Positions 1 through 12,200 of a stretch of 60,000 bases of DNA are shown one piece after another (the first letter of the stretch is position 1; the number at the start of each line of letters is the position of its first letter). The notes below the pieces were generated by a model, which worked only from the letters and a program-made list of their open reading frames with translations, was not told where the DNA came from and made no database searches. The DNA is from Symsagittifera roscoffensis (taxonomy: Eukaryota; Xenacoelomorpha; Acoela; Convolutidae), in contig NC_087063.1 of NCBI RefSeq assembly GCF_963678635.1, positions 47,288,101-47,348,100 of the forward strand. Direction: 5' to 3'. Position numbers and translations under genes: made by a program.

Positions 1-729
1 CTGCTGGTATGTGTCAAGCTCTTTCCCGCTTTTATTCAGGTTAATGTAAAAAACCGATATTTATTTCCACTTTCAGTGAAATTTACGGTAAATTTATTTT
101 AACTTTTTAATATTGTGTTTCTACCCACAATTGGTACCGTTATTTTGAGATTTGTAAAATTCACGTACTTCTGAGTGGTTCATATTTCGATCAAATCTTA
201 CAACGATTGGGTGAATTTCATTTCACATACCAAAGTATCAATTGTCTTTACACTCTATACAAAGACAATTTTTTTTAATTTTATTTGATCAACCGGCGAA
301 GCTTTCAAGCATCTTGATCGCGCTGTTTATCAAAATGGAAAGGAGCAGAAAACATTTCACGCATTGCAAAGAAAAAACTGTTACGCAAAAAAGCCAAACG
401 TCATTACTTATGTTCTAACAGGAAACCAGCTTCCGCACAAATTATTGGTTGAGCTTTTCTGGAAAGAGTTCCTAAAGAACAAAACTCAAAATATAAACAT
501 GTTTGTTCAAAATAATTGACTGATTTATTGATGGTTATGGGTTTGTAAATAGTAATCACATAATTTTTTCAATGAAAAAAAAAACCAAAAAACGTTTGAT
601 AATCTATCGATTTTCTCTCAAAAAGTTTACGAAATTACTGAAACTTAAGCAAGAAAAGTTTCACGGTTATGAAGGAGTTTGAAAAAACCTCTGTAAGTTT
701 GTAGACAAATTGTGATATTTTCTTCTGAT
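1..729. other. AT-rich spacer, no gene seen
   Basis: Low-complexity AT-rich DNA with many short homopolymer runs. I see no long reading frame, RNA gene or recognisable transposon protein. It probably is intron or intergenic spacer of the host chromosome. Confidence 0.5.
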
Positions 730-1015
730 TATCGATAAGCTGCAAAAAAACGTTTCAATTTGTTTAACAAGTTGCGAAAATTGATTCACTTTTTCTGCAA
801 AATTCGAAAACCGATTCATTTTGACGAGATGCTAAGAATATTCCTTTTTTTGACAAAACATGAAGAGTGGTTCACTTTTTTTTGAAGATGCAAAAATAGT
901 TTCCTTTATTTTTGTCAAAAAGCGAAAAAATGTTTCATTTTTTTGACAATATGTGAAAAGTGTTTCACCTTTTTCCTACAAAAGCTAATAATGTTTCACT
1001 ATCTGCTAAAAAAAT
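730..1015. repeat. Degenerate minisatellite with GTTTCA core
   Basis: A loose repeat of about 45-55 bp: each unit carries a 'gcgaaaa' or 'atgaaaa' stretch, then TTTCA or TTCA, then a run of T and a 'gacaa' or 'tacaa' segment. About six units are visible, diverged from each other. No coding content is seen. It resembles old intronic simple-sequence expansion. Confidence 0.5.
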
Positions 1016-1249
1016 GCGAAAAATTTTGGTGTACAAATTTTCTAGTTTTTTTTCTAAAATGGGTGCGAAAATTAATCAAGTTTCTAGTCATGTGTGCAGT
1101 TTTGGAGCGCTAATTTGAAATGTCTTCTGATAGTTTTTCATTGTTTTACCCTGAACTTCTCATCTTTTCTCATCTATTCTCAAAATTCAAATGAAATTGA
1201 AGAAATTAACTAATTCATCACAAAGAACGAGGTAAATATCAGACATCAA

Positions 1250-1575
1250 TTATTTACAAAAATATTCAATCAAAGAGCTAGTGTGCCTAGAATGCCGAGT
1301 TGGAGGATGTTTCATAGCTGGTGATTGCTGTGGAGCTGTCATTCTTTCTGAAAAGCCCTCATCTTCATCCATTGTGATGGGGTTTTTGGCTGATCCAGCT
1401 CCCTCCCAGGGAAAGAGGAAATCTTCGACTGGTTGTGCCACATATCTAAAGTCAAGAACTTCGGGAACCTCCATCCCAATTTGTTCTGCAACCTAATACA
1501 CCATTCCCATGCTAACTGATTCTCCGTGATGGGTACATGCATCATAAGATGTTCGTTGAAGTTACGTCGCATCAC
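1250..1575 (-). pseudogene. Unidentified coding-like fragment with frame change
   Basis: This stretch is clearly less AT-rich than its surroundings. Two overlapping minus-strand frames are open. One (1,339-1,575) carries HVPITENQLAWEW. The other (1,250 to about 1,495) reads VAEQIGMEVPEVLDFRYVA and then an acidic and a Ser/Thr/Pro-rich tail ending in a stop. Joining them would need one frame change near 1,500, so this looks like the C-terminal end of a decayed gene or an exon end. I do not recognise the family and assign no function. A plus-strand frame at 1,281-1,496 is most likely its shadow. Confidence 0.3.
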
Positions 1576-1579
1576 TTCA

Positions 1580-2340
1580 ACTTTGTGCTAGACTTGGTTT
1601 GGGATGTCCATTCATGCCAAAAATACTCCAGAGACTGTTTCTCGATCTTGAATTTGTACTAGACTAGCCGATTTGCACTGATAAGATTGTTTTGAGCAAT
1701 AAGTTAGTTGATTAAAAGGTACAAAGTAAAAATAAGAATAGGACTGATGAAAAGCTGAGAGAGGAGGCGGTTGACGATAGTTAACTAGAAACTAAATTGT
1801 TTAGAGCTGAAAGAGGAGGTAGTTGACGGTGGTAAAAATGAAAATAAAAAGATTTTTACTTAAGAATGAGGGATACCTTCAACTCGAATGTATGCGTTTA
1901 ACCAATCACGATTGATTTCCTATATTTCGTATGTAGTTGTGTCCATTCAGATTTCAGCTTCCTTTCATGGAAGTTTTACATAAAAGTTGTGTTCAATCGG
2001 AAACAAAGTTCCAATTTAGAAAAATTTTAGAAATTCTCATTTCTGTCGATTCCAATAGCAAATTGTTCATTTATGTTATGGTAGCGTATCTAATAAGAGA
2101 GTCTTTTTAGGGACTTAAATCTTCCAAACAAGTTAAACTATACACAAAAGTAATCGCAAAAATAAATGATCATAACCTGTTCATTGTAAGAATGAGAAAA
2201 AAAGAAAGAAACTTGATAGAAGTAACAATTCCACAAGATTTTTTATAAACTTAAATGAATTTTTTGTATGTAGTCAATGAGAAATTGCTAATTTTTGAGT
2301 AGATAGCCACGTTCTTTGTTTCTGATATAAATTTTAGAAG
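1580..2340. other. Spacer, nothing recognised
   Basis: AT-rich sequence with a short repeated phrase ('gctgagagaggaggcggttgac' type, twice within 1,750-1,830) but no gene or mobile-element protein that I can identify. Confidence 0.4.
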
Positions 2341-2349
2341 CTCAAAACT

Positions 2350-2855
2350 GATGATTTTTCCAAAACAAATCTCTGGAAATCTGACTCCAAACATCATCAT
2401 GCAGGATTTTAGGCTCTGAAAATCCATGAAAAAGGAGGGAACATAGCACTTTGCTTGGGAAATAATACAAATTTAGGTATCGGGTAGGGAATAAAAAGAG
2501 TCCTTGATATATTATTGTAGACTTTTTTGATTAATTTCAAGTTTTCGATCCTAGTCAGGTGTAGTTCAGCCGAAACTTTGACGCTTTGATACGCAATATG
2601 GGGCTCAAAGTAAACTTTTTGATTGAGTAATTTACCCTAAATAAACTTTTTTTAGTCAAAAAACTCAACTTTGCACAACATAAACGTCCAAAAAATTGTG
2701 AAAAAATTAGAATTAAACGTCTATTTTATCAATTAAAAAATCAAGTTGAATTTTTTCTATTTTTTCTTGTAGAGTAATTTGAGGAAAATAAATTGGTTTT
2801 ATTAGACATTTTTCAAATAAGGAAAGAAACCAAAAATTAAATCAGTTTTAATATC
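2350..2855. repeat. Left flank of duplicated PolB unit (copy A)
   Basis: This non-coding block matches 51,010-51,410 over several hundred bases with moderate divergence; both carry a 'tatcgggtagg' phrase followed by 'ataaaaagagtc'. It is the 5' flank of the PolB relic, present once upstream of copy A and once upstream of copy B, and shows that the two PolB loci are a tandem segmental duplication. In copy A the match is interrupted at 2,855 by an insertion and resumes at 5,304. Confidence 0.75.
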
Positions 2856-3384
2856 TGTAGATTTCGGGGATTGCTTCTCTAGGTTCCTTCACACACTCTA
2901 ACTTAACGGCACCGCAAAGTGGTCCCTCTGGTGGTAATATCAGTGGGGCAATCGAAATTCACTACTATTCACAATCCCAGAATGGTTGAGCTGGTGGCAA
3001 ATATTCTGTACCGTACTCTGTTTCTGTTCCCATTTAATGCTGCTCTTGAAGCTGTCTCGCTCAATCTCGTCAATCGCAAGAGTTTCCGGTAGTAATTATT
3101 TTTAGATGAAATTTTAGTCCAAATACAGAAGGCTCTAGGCGGCGCGAAGTTAATCTACTAATATAATTAAAAGGAAAGGGTCCGCAATCAATCAACACCA
3201 TTGCCTAATTGCCATTCGAATTCCAACTAACTTAGCCAACAATTTTTTCTTCTATAGAGAATACTTATTAACGAATTACTCACAGTATTTCCGCTCAATC
3301 ACTCAGTCTGACCTAGTAAAAACTAAAGTGTCACTAAGGATCACTATTCCCTAGAGGTGCTTTGACTGATCTCTTTACCTCGCG

Positions 3385-3545
3385 ATTTCTGATTCTCTAA
3401 CTCGGAGAACCAAATAGACTCTCTCTTAGTATCATGTGTTCTCTAACTAACTGTGAACCAACTATACTCTATCTCGATACCAACTGTTCTCTAACTATTG
3501 AGAACCCAACTATTCTCAATACTAGTTATCACTGTTCTGCCTAAG
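3385..3545. repeat. Short GTTCTCTAACT / GAGAACC repeat cluster
   Basis: Within the 2.45-kb insertion, phrases of the type TTCTCTAACT followed by GAGAACC or GTGAACC recur about every 45-55 bp, three to four times. GAGAAC and GTTCTC are mutually complementary, so each unit could fold on itself. No function is evident. Confidence 0.5.
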
Positions 3546-4104
3546 GGTAGGCTATTTGTTATTCTCTATAATGTTTGTCTAGCTGAGTTTCGTTTATAGT
3601 TAAAGTTATGTCGTCCTTACAACTCCTGACATTTACTTTGGTACCCATTTCGCAAGGGCTTAACTGAGTTCTTCCTCTGACGACACTAGTCCAAAAATCC
3701 AAGTTCTCTTTATGTATCCCGACCTAAATTGTCTAAATATCAAGTACAATTTCACCATCAAACGGAGTTAATTTGAATAACCAATCTGCCAAGATTTTTA
3801 TTTAGTTATCCCGCTAAAAGACTCCTTTTCTGGGACGCTAATTCATTCCCAACATCTAAAATTTTGTTCTACACTCTATTCAAATCTCGACATTCTAGCT
3901 ATCCGGGGAACGTAATTCGCCTATTAGCGGTCATATTGTGCTAAGAATCCACCTCTGGAGAGCTGGGTAAATATTCCGCCCATTCATGTTATTTAGATGA
4001 ACTACTTCCCATGCTATGGTTTTACTGACAATTTTCTCTGGGACGTTTTTTCTTTGGTATGATGGAATTCCTAATAATAGCTCAGCCGCCAAGCTAAAAT
4101 GAAC

Positions 4105-4500
4105 TCGGTTGAACCGGATGTTATTAGCACTTTGGAAAACAACCCCTGAAACTGGAAAGAGGCAATTTACGCAAAATAATGAGCGAGGGCATCCAGCGGT
4201 TGAACCGGAATTTATTAGCACTTTGAAAAACTACCCCTGAAACCGGAAATGGACAATTTACGCAAAAATATTGAGCGAGGGCATCCAGCGGTTGAACCGG
4301 AAGATACTAGCGTTTTGGAAAAGTACCCCTGAAAACGGAACCAGGCAATTTGTGCAAAATAATGAGCAAGGGTATCCCGCCGTTGAACCGGAACTTATTA
4401 GCACTTTGGAAAACTACCCTTGAAACCAGAAACAGGCAATTTACGCAAAAACAATGAGCAAATGCATATTGATTTTATGGCGGCGATAGTCATTACAACT
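4105..4500. repeat. Tandem 91-94-bp repeat, about four units
   Basis: Units start near 4,107, 4,198, 4,289 and 4,382 and share the order: GGTTGAACCGGA, TTATTAGCACTTTG, ACTACCCCTGAAAC, CAATTTACGCAAAA, GAGCGAGGGCATCC. Divergence between units is modest. The fourth unit also forms the left arm of an inverted repeat with 4,590-4,725. Confidence 0.8.
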
Positions 4501-4725
4501 CATCCTTGGAAACTCATTACCACTTTCCCGGGAAAAGGGTATCAACACCGGAAGGAGTCGTTGGAGGGGTTTCACTCACAAGGGGTCTTTTTTTGAGGAT
4601 GAGTTGTAATGCCTATCGCCGCCATAAAATCAATATGCTCTCGCTCAGTTTTTTGCGTGAATTGCCTATTTCGGGTTTCAGTGGTGGTTTTCCAAAGTGC
4701 TAATAAGTTCCGGTTCAACCGCGGG
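4382..4725. repeat. Long inverted repeat around a 75-bp loop
   Basis: The right arm (about 4,590-4,725, reading TTGTAATGCCTATCGCCGCC and on through TTCCGGTTCAACC) is the reverse complement of about 4,382-4,512. The arms are about 130 bp. A transcript through here would fold into a long hairpin. The right arm is a reversed copy of the neighbouring tandem unit, which suggests an inverted duplication within the insertion. Confidence 0.75.
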
Positions 4726-5303
4726 ACTTGGCCCAAATTATAACACCTGTTGTACTTCATTGTTACCTATGATATCCCAAAATTTTAGCTTCCTGAATTC
4801 AGTAGTGCCCGGTAGACGACTTCCGGAAGTCGGGATGGGGACTATTTGCATAAGGCACAGCATCGGAAGTAGGGGTCATGGGGGTCTGGGGTCCTAAACT
4901 AAAGCTTTCCCCAACTAGGTCTATATCATCGCTAGTTACAGAGTTCTGATTGGGCTATTTGCACTTCCGGGAACCGTTATCACTTGGGCCCGGGGGATGT
5001 TCTGGATTTTTGCATACCCGGGTCAAATCTTCTCTAGTATCCGTCCTATGAGTTTCATAAAGCTAACCCGGTAGTTTTCGTTTTGGGCGGATTCCGCCAA
5101 TCTAACTTCATTTGGATTTTCAGTCACTGGAGGGACTATATCTTCAAAGATTCTAACTTATTTTGGACTTGAATGTTTGTTTATCTTTCTACTTACCTTT
5201 TTAAATGGTCAATACTAAGCTACGTGCTGGAGGCAATTCTCAAAGTAAATTCTCCAACGAAAATTGAGTTTAGCAAAAAAGTGTTAGGATCACCGGTCCT
5301 ACA

Positions 5304-5553
5304 ACATCGGTCAATACTGATAAGTTGAAATCGAATTTTCTTGGTTACTTTTTTCTAAATTAAGTTCGTTCTGATTTTCTTTTACGCTAAAAGTAAATGT
5401 TCTATACACTGTATAACTACTTGACAAAAATCTTTCTTTTCTCAAAAGTCCAATTTAGTATAAATCACTGAACAAAAACTTCAAATCTCTCACTTTGATC
5501 TGAACCAAGTATTAACTTCTTCATTTTGATAATAACATTTCTCCCATTTCTTA
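5304..5553. repeat. Flank of duplicated PolB unit, resumed after insertion
   Basis: Matches 51,412-51,620 in copy B: the same order of 'ggttactttt', 'gttcattctgattttctt' and 'cgctaaaag' phrases, ending in the conserved 'cccatttcttag' just before the PolB start codon. That pyrimidine-rich stretch followed by AG in both copies resembles a 3' splice acceptor. Confidence 0.7.
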
Positions 5554-6245
5554 GATGCCGTCGCTGAATAAAAACGAGAAAGTGCAATGTTGAGGCAGTG
5601 GAATTATGTATGTTCGTCAAAACGCAGCTCGACACCGAAAAAATTTTTCTAGAGTTAGTTCTTGTCCTTATTGTAGATATTTCAATTGAAAATCAACAAA
5701 AATGAACTACGCGTGGTCAATAAGCAACCTCCATCAACTTCCAATCCATCAACGGTTTGTTCGTCTTGCGAAAAAGAGTTTCCGAGTTACTACTCTCTCC
5801 AACAACATCAGAGGAAAGGACATGGAGCGAAACAACGGAATCCAAGCAATACTGTAGCGGACTTGAACAAGATTGTGGGGGAGGAAGAAGGGAAAGACGG
5901 AGAAAAACTCAAAGACGAGTTGAGCGCTTGTAACTTTTTCTGGTGGATATAGAAATGGAAAACGCGAGACAAAAAATTTTTAACTTTCAAATGTCAAAGC
6001 TAGATACTAAAATAATCAATAAAAACTTGGTTGAAGTATTGAATAAGCTCGATTCCGCTGCAAAAACCAATAGTGTTTTTCATAATGTCGAAATGGGAAA
6101 ATAGCGGTACTACTAAGCACACGAACAGACAACTTTGTCACAAAAATTGCATTTGCAGTGTACGGAAGCGTATTTTATTACCATCCAGGGACAATTTGAT
6201 AAACATAACATTGTGCAACAATGTACTCAAAAACGTCCGGATACC
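5554..6245 (+). pseudogene. PolB relic copy A, N-terminal part with zinc finger
   Basis: Remains of the N-terminal region of a protein-primed family B DNA polymerase of the Polinton/Maverick type. The start ATGCCGTCGCTG is at 5,554, followed after a stop and frame changes by an 88-residue open segment (5,686-5,952). That segment carries a C2H2 finger (Cys-x2-Cys-x12-His-x4-His, 5,758-5,825) and a Lys/Glu-rich stretch, then a segment with MSKLDTK near 5,991. The same order is found in copy B at 51,622-52,240. The sequence then jumps, at about 6,245, straight into the middle of the gene (repeat array, LDEQEALKK), so several hundred codons are missing. Several stops and frame breaks make it non-functional. 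The family assignment rests on motif A, B and C remnants elsewhere in the locus. Confidence 0.75.
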
Positions 6246-9200
6246 AAGGATTATCAGAACTTAAGATCAAATGAACTTGATGAACAAGAAGCCTTGAAGA
6301 AACGTCAAGTTAAGACTGTACCAGCATCTGGATGGAATAATAACAAATAATTACAGAAGACTTGGCAGAAACATGGAATGACTACATTTTAAGGTTTCTT
6401 GCAGTGGAAAAACAACAAAGATGTTGTTCCAACCCTTAAATTAATGCTAAATTGGTTTGCTTCTATCATCAGAAATTTTATGTTGTGTTAAAATTTGGAT
6501 GTACATTTCCAAATCTGGCGAGTTATATTTGTCCGCACAAAAGAACCAATGAAAAGATCTACCCATTTTGCGAAGACGATAGAGATTTGTGAGAAAAAAC
6601 TAGAAAAGTTATGACGGGTGGAACATCAATTGTGTTCACGCGAAAAGTTGTTGTGGACAAAACCTTTATCAGGGTTTCGCCAAATATCTGCAAATCAATC
6701 GTTGGAATTGATGCGAGCCATCTTTACCCATTTTCAATGTGTCAAGATTGGGTGGAGCGACAAGATTGGGTGGAGCGACAACTCTAGACTCTTTTCTTAT
6801 ATCCATCAAAGCATTTGAGACAAAAAAATTTCCCCTAACGAGTGGTTTGACAGTACGGACAAGCTCTATAATGGAAAATTACCTCCATACTTTTTTCGGT
6901 AAACTAGGACACAACCCCTTGATCAAGACTTTAAGGATTATCAGATTTTAGGATCGAGTGAACTTGATGAGCAACACGCCTTGAAGAAACATCAAGTTAC
7001 GACTGTATCAGCATCTGGATGGCATGATTACAAATATTTACAGAAGACTTGACAGAAACCTGGAATGACTACATTTTATGATTTATTGCAGTGGTACAAC
7101 AACAAAGATGTTGTGCCAACCTTTGAAGCAATGCAAAATTGGTTCAATTTCAACGTCAGAAAAAAGTTATGTTAAAACTTGGATGAACTCTTCCAAATCT
7201 GGGGCAATTGTTTGTCCGCACAAATGAACCAATAAAAAATTCTAGCCATTTTGCGGAGAGGATACAGATATTTGTGAGAAAAAAAGAGAGGTTATGACGG
7301 GTGGAACATCAATTGTGTTTACGCGAAAAGCTGTTGTGGACGAAACCTTTATCAGGGCTGCGCCAAATATCTGCAAATCAATAGTTGGAATTGATGCGAG
7401 CAAGCTTCACCCATTTTCAATGTGTCAAGATATTTCAATAGAATTGCGTGGAGCAACATCTGTAGACTACTTTCTTAAAGCCTACAAAGCAAATGAGACA
7501 AGAGGTTTTTCACTTACGTGTGTTATGACAGTGCGCACAAGCTCTAGAATCAAAAATTAACTTCATAGTTTTTTCAGTAAACTAGGACACAACAATCCCC
7601 TTGATAAAGACTTTAAAGACTATCAGATCTTCGAATCAAGTGAACTTGATGATTAACAAGCCTTGAAGAAACTTCAACTTAAGACTGTACCAGCATCTGG
7701 ATGGAATCCGACTGTTTGTTACAGGAGACTTGGCAGAAACATGGAATGACTCCATTTTAAGATTTATTGCAGTGGTACAACAACAATGATGTTGTTCCAA
7801 CTCTTGAAACAATGCAAAATTAATTCACTTTTAACATCAGAAAAGAAAATTATGTTAAACTTTGGATCTACTCCTCCAAATCTGGCAAATATTTGTTGGC
7901 ACACATGAACCAATAAAAAACTCTAGCCATTTTGCCAAGGCGATAGAGATTTGTTTGAGAAAATTACAGAAGTTATGACGGGCGGACCATAGTTTTTGCT
8001 TACGCGAAAAGCCGTTGTGGACGAAACCTTTATAAGGGATTCGTCAAATACCTGCAAATTATTCGTTGGAGTTGATGCGAGCCAGCTTGCCCCTTTTCAA
8101 TATGTCAAGATATAACAACAGGATTGGGTGGAGCAACATCTTTAGTATTCTTTCTTAAATCCATTAAGGCAAGTGAGACAAGAGTGTTTTTCCCTAGCGA
8201 ATGATTTGACAGTGCGGACAAGCTCGAGAATCAAAAATTACCTCCATGTGAAGCCTTTATCAGTAAACGGAGATACAACAATGCCCATGATAAAGACTTT
8301 AAGGATTATCAGAACTTAGGATCAAGTGAACTTGATGAACAATAAGCCTTGTAGAAACGTCATCTTGCCAAGGCGATAGAGATTTTTTTGAGAAAATTAG
8401 AGAAGTTATGACGGGTGGACATAATTTTTGTTTACGCGAAAAGCCGTTGTGGACAAAACCTTTATAAGGGAATCGTCAAATACCTGCAAATAAATCGTTG
8501 GAAATGATGCGAGCCAGCTTGACCCCTTTTCAATATGTCAAGATATGTCAACAGGGTTGGGTGGAGCAACATCTTTTGGACTCTTTTCATAAATCCCTTA
8601 AGGCAAGTGAGACAAAAGTTTTCCCTAGCGAGTGATTTGACAGTGCGGATAAGCTCGAATTAGAACTGGCTCGCATCAATTCCAACGATTGATTTGCAGT
8701 TACCTCCATACGAAGCCTTTTTCAGTAAACTGAGAAACTGCAAAAACCTTGATTAAGACTTTAAGGATTATCAGAAAATACAATCAAGTGAACTTGATGA
8801 ACAACAAGCCTTGAAGAAACTTCAAGTTAAGACTGCACCAGCATCTGAATGGAGTGATTAAAAATGTTTACAGAAGACTTGGCAGAAACATAGTATGACT
8901 ACATTTTTAGATTTGTTGCAGTGATACAACAAAGTGGTTCCAACCCTTGAAGCAATGCAAAATTGGTTCAATTTTATCATCAAAAAAATGTTGGTATGTT
9001 TAAACTTGGATGTTCTCTTCCAATTCTGGCAAATATTTAATCGCACAAATGAACCAACGAGAAGTTCTACCCATTTTGCGAAGACGATAAAGATTTTTGC
9101 GAGAAAACCAGAGAGGTTATGACGATTGGAACATCCAATGTGTTCACGCGAAAAGCTGTTGTGGGTGAAATCTATTTAAAGGATATGTTAAATACTTACA

Positions 9201-12200
9201 AATTAGTCGGTGGAGTTGATGCGAGCCAGCATGACCCCTTTTCAATATGTCGAGATCTGTCAACAGGATTGAGTGGAGCAACATCTTTAGACTCTTTTCT
9301 TAAACTTAAAGCCTATAAACCAAGTGAGACAAAGGTTTTTTCCCTTACGAGTGTTTTGACAGTGCACTTAAGCTCGAGAATCAAAAGTTATCTCCATGCG
9401 AAGCCTTTATCAGTAAACTGAGAAACAACAATGCCCTTGATAAAGACTTTAAGGGTTATCAGAACTTAGGAGCAAGTCAACCTGATGAACAACAAGACTT
9501 GAAGAAAGTTCAACTTGAGAGTGTACCAGCATCTGGATGGAATTATTACAAATATTTATAGCAGACTTGGCAGAAAAATGGAATGACTACATTTTAAGAT
9601 TTTTTGCAGTGGTACAACAACAAAGATGTTGTTCCCACCCTTGAAGCAATACAAAATTGATTCAATTTTATCATCAGAAAAAACTTGTTATGTTAAAACT
9701 TGGATGTACTCTCCCAACTCTGTCAATATTTTGTCCGCACAAATGAACCAACGAAAAAATCTACCCATTTTGCCGAGAGGATACAGGTTTTTGCGAGATT
9801 AGTCGTTCGAGTTAATGCGAGCCAGCATGACCCCTTTTCAATATGTCAAGATCTGTCAACAGGGTTGAGTGGAGCAACATCTTTAGACTCCTTTATTAAA
9901 TTCCTTAAGGCAAGTGAGACAAAAGTATTTTCCTTAGCGAGCGATTTGACAGTGCGGACAAGCTCAAAAATCAAAATTACCTTCATACGAAGCCTATTTT
10001 TAGTAAACTGAGATACTGCTAAAACCTTGAATAAGACTTTAAGGATTATCAGAAAATATGATTAAGTGAACTTGCTTAACAACAAGCCTTGAAAACTTCA
10101 ATTTAGGACTGTACCAGCATCTGGATAGAGTAATTACAAATGTTTACAGAAGACTTGGCAGAATCATAGAATGACTACATTTTTGAGTTTCTCGTAGGGG
10201 TACAACAACAAAGATGTTGTTCCAACGCTTGAAGCAATGCAAAATTGGTTCAAGTTTACCATCTGAAAAAACTTGTTTTGTTAAAACTTGGATATAGTCT
10301 CCCAACTCTGGCAATATTTTGTCCACACAAATGAACCAATGAAAAACTCTATCCATTTTGCGGAGAGGATACAGGCTTTTGCGAGAAAACTAGAGAGGTT
10401 ATGACGATTGGGACATCAATTATGTTCACGCAAAAAGCTGCCGTGGACAAAACTTTTATCAGGGATTAGCCAAATATCTGCAAATCAATCGTTGGAATTG
10501 ATGCGAGCCAGTTCTAACCCTTTTCAATGTGTCAAGATACGTCAACAGGATTGGATGGAGCACCATCTTTAGACTCCTTTCTTAAATATTTTCCCCTTAC
10601 AACAGAAGAAACAACAATGTCCTTGATAAAGACTTTAATGATATTAGAACTTAGGATCAAGTGTACTTGATGAACAAAAAGTCTTGAAGAAACTTCAAGT
10701 TAACACTGTACCAGCATCTGGATGGAATAATTACAAACATTTATAGAAGACTTAGCAGAAACTTGGAATGACTCTTTTTCAAGATTTTTGGAAGTGGTAC
10801 AACAACAAAGACATTGTTCCAACCCTTGATGCAATGCCAATTTGGTTCAATTTTATCACCAGAAAAAAATTGTTATGTTAGTATTTGGATGTGCTCCTCC
10901 AAATCTGGCAATTATTTGTCCGCACAAATTTACCAATGAAAAATTCTACCCAATTTGCCAAAGCGGCAGAGATTTTTGCGAGAAAGTTAGAGAGGTTATG
11001 ATGGAAGGACCATCAGTTGTGTTAACGCAAAAAGCTGTTGTGGACGAAACCTTTATAAGGGTTTCGCCAAATACCTGCCACTTAAACGTTGGATTTGATG
11101 CGAGCCAGCTTGACACTTTTTCAATGTGTCAAGATATGTCAACAGGATTGGGTGGACAAACATCTCTAGACTTCTTTCTTAAATCCATCAAAGCAATTGA
11201 GACAAAAAGCATTTTCCCTAACGAGTGATTTGACAGTACGGACAAGCTCAGGAACAGAAAATTACCTCCATACAAAGCCTTTTCCAGTAAATTGAGAAAC
11301 AACATGCTCTTCATAGAGTCTTCAAGGATTATCAGAAGTTAGGGTCAAGTGTACTTCATGAACAAAAAGCCTTGAAGAAACTTCAAGTTAATACTGTACC
11401 AGCATCTGGATGGAATAATTACAAATATTTGAAGAAGAATTGGCAGAAACATGGAATGACTACATTTTAAGATTTCTTGCATGGTTCTTCAACAAAGATG
11501 TTGTTCCAACCCTTGAAGCAATGCAATGTTGGTCCAATTTTATCATCAGAAAAAGTTGTTTTTTTGAAAAATTGATGTACTCTTCCAAATTTGGCAAAAA
11601 TTTGTCCGCAACTAAGAATCAACAAAAAATTCTACCCATTTTGCCAAAGCGAGAGAGATTTTTACGAGAAATTTAGAGAGGTTATGACGGATGGACCATC
11701 AGTTCGTTTACGCAAAAAGCTGTTGTGGACAAAACCTTTATAAGGGAATCGCCGAATATCTGCAAATTAAACGTTGGAGTTGATGCGAGCCAGCTTGATC
11801 CCTTTTCAATGTGTCAAAATATGTCAACAGGATTAGGTGGAGCAACATCTTTAGACTCCTTTCTTAAGTCAGACAAAACGGTTTCTCCCTAACGAGTAAT
11901 TTGACAGTACGGACAAGCTCAAGAATCAAAAACTACCTCCATACAAAGATTTTTTAGTAAACTGAGAAGCAAAAATAACCTTGAATAAGACTTTAAGGAT
12001 TATCAGAACATAGGATCAAGTGAACTTGATGAACAACCAGCCCTGAAGAAACTTCAAGTTAAGACTGTACCAGCATCTGGATGGAATGAATACAAATATT
12101 TACAGAAGTCTTGGCAGAAATATTGAGTGACTACATTTTCAGATTTCTTGCAGTGATACAACAACAAAGATATTGTTCCAACCCTTCGAGTAATGCAAAA

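Larger units (their letters stand above)
2856..5303. mobile_element. 2.45-kb TG...CA insertion, non-coding
   Basis: The copy B flank (51,390-51,430) runs straight through this point, so the segment is an insertion. It begins TGTAG and ends CTACA and is bounded by ATATC on the left (2,851-2,855) and ACATC on the right (5,304-5,308), a 5-bp target duplication with one difference. These are hallmarks of an LTR-type insertion: a large solo LTR or a non-autonomous LTR element. No protein is encoded. Internal features are tandem 91-94-bp units, a long inverted repeat and a cluster of 'gttctctaact' phrases. The age must be considerable given the diverged target duplication. Confidence 0.6.

Noticed and set aside
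2856-5303. Small plus and minus frames within the 2.45-kb insertion as genes
   Set aside because: They fall in the tandem and inverted repeats, and the frames mirror each other because the sequence is repeated; no protein similarity is seen.
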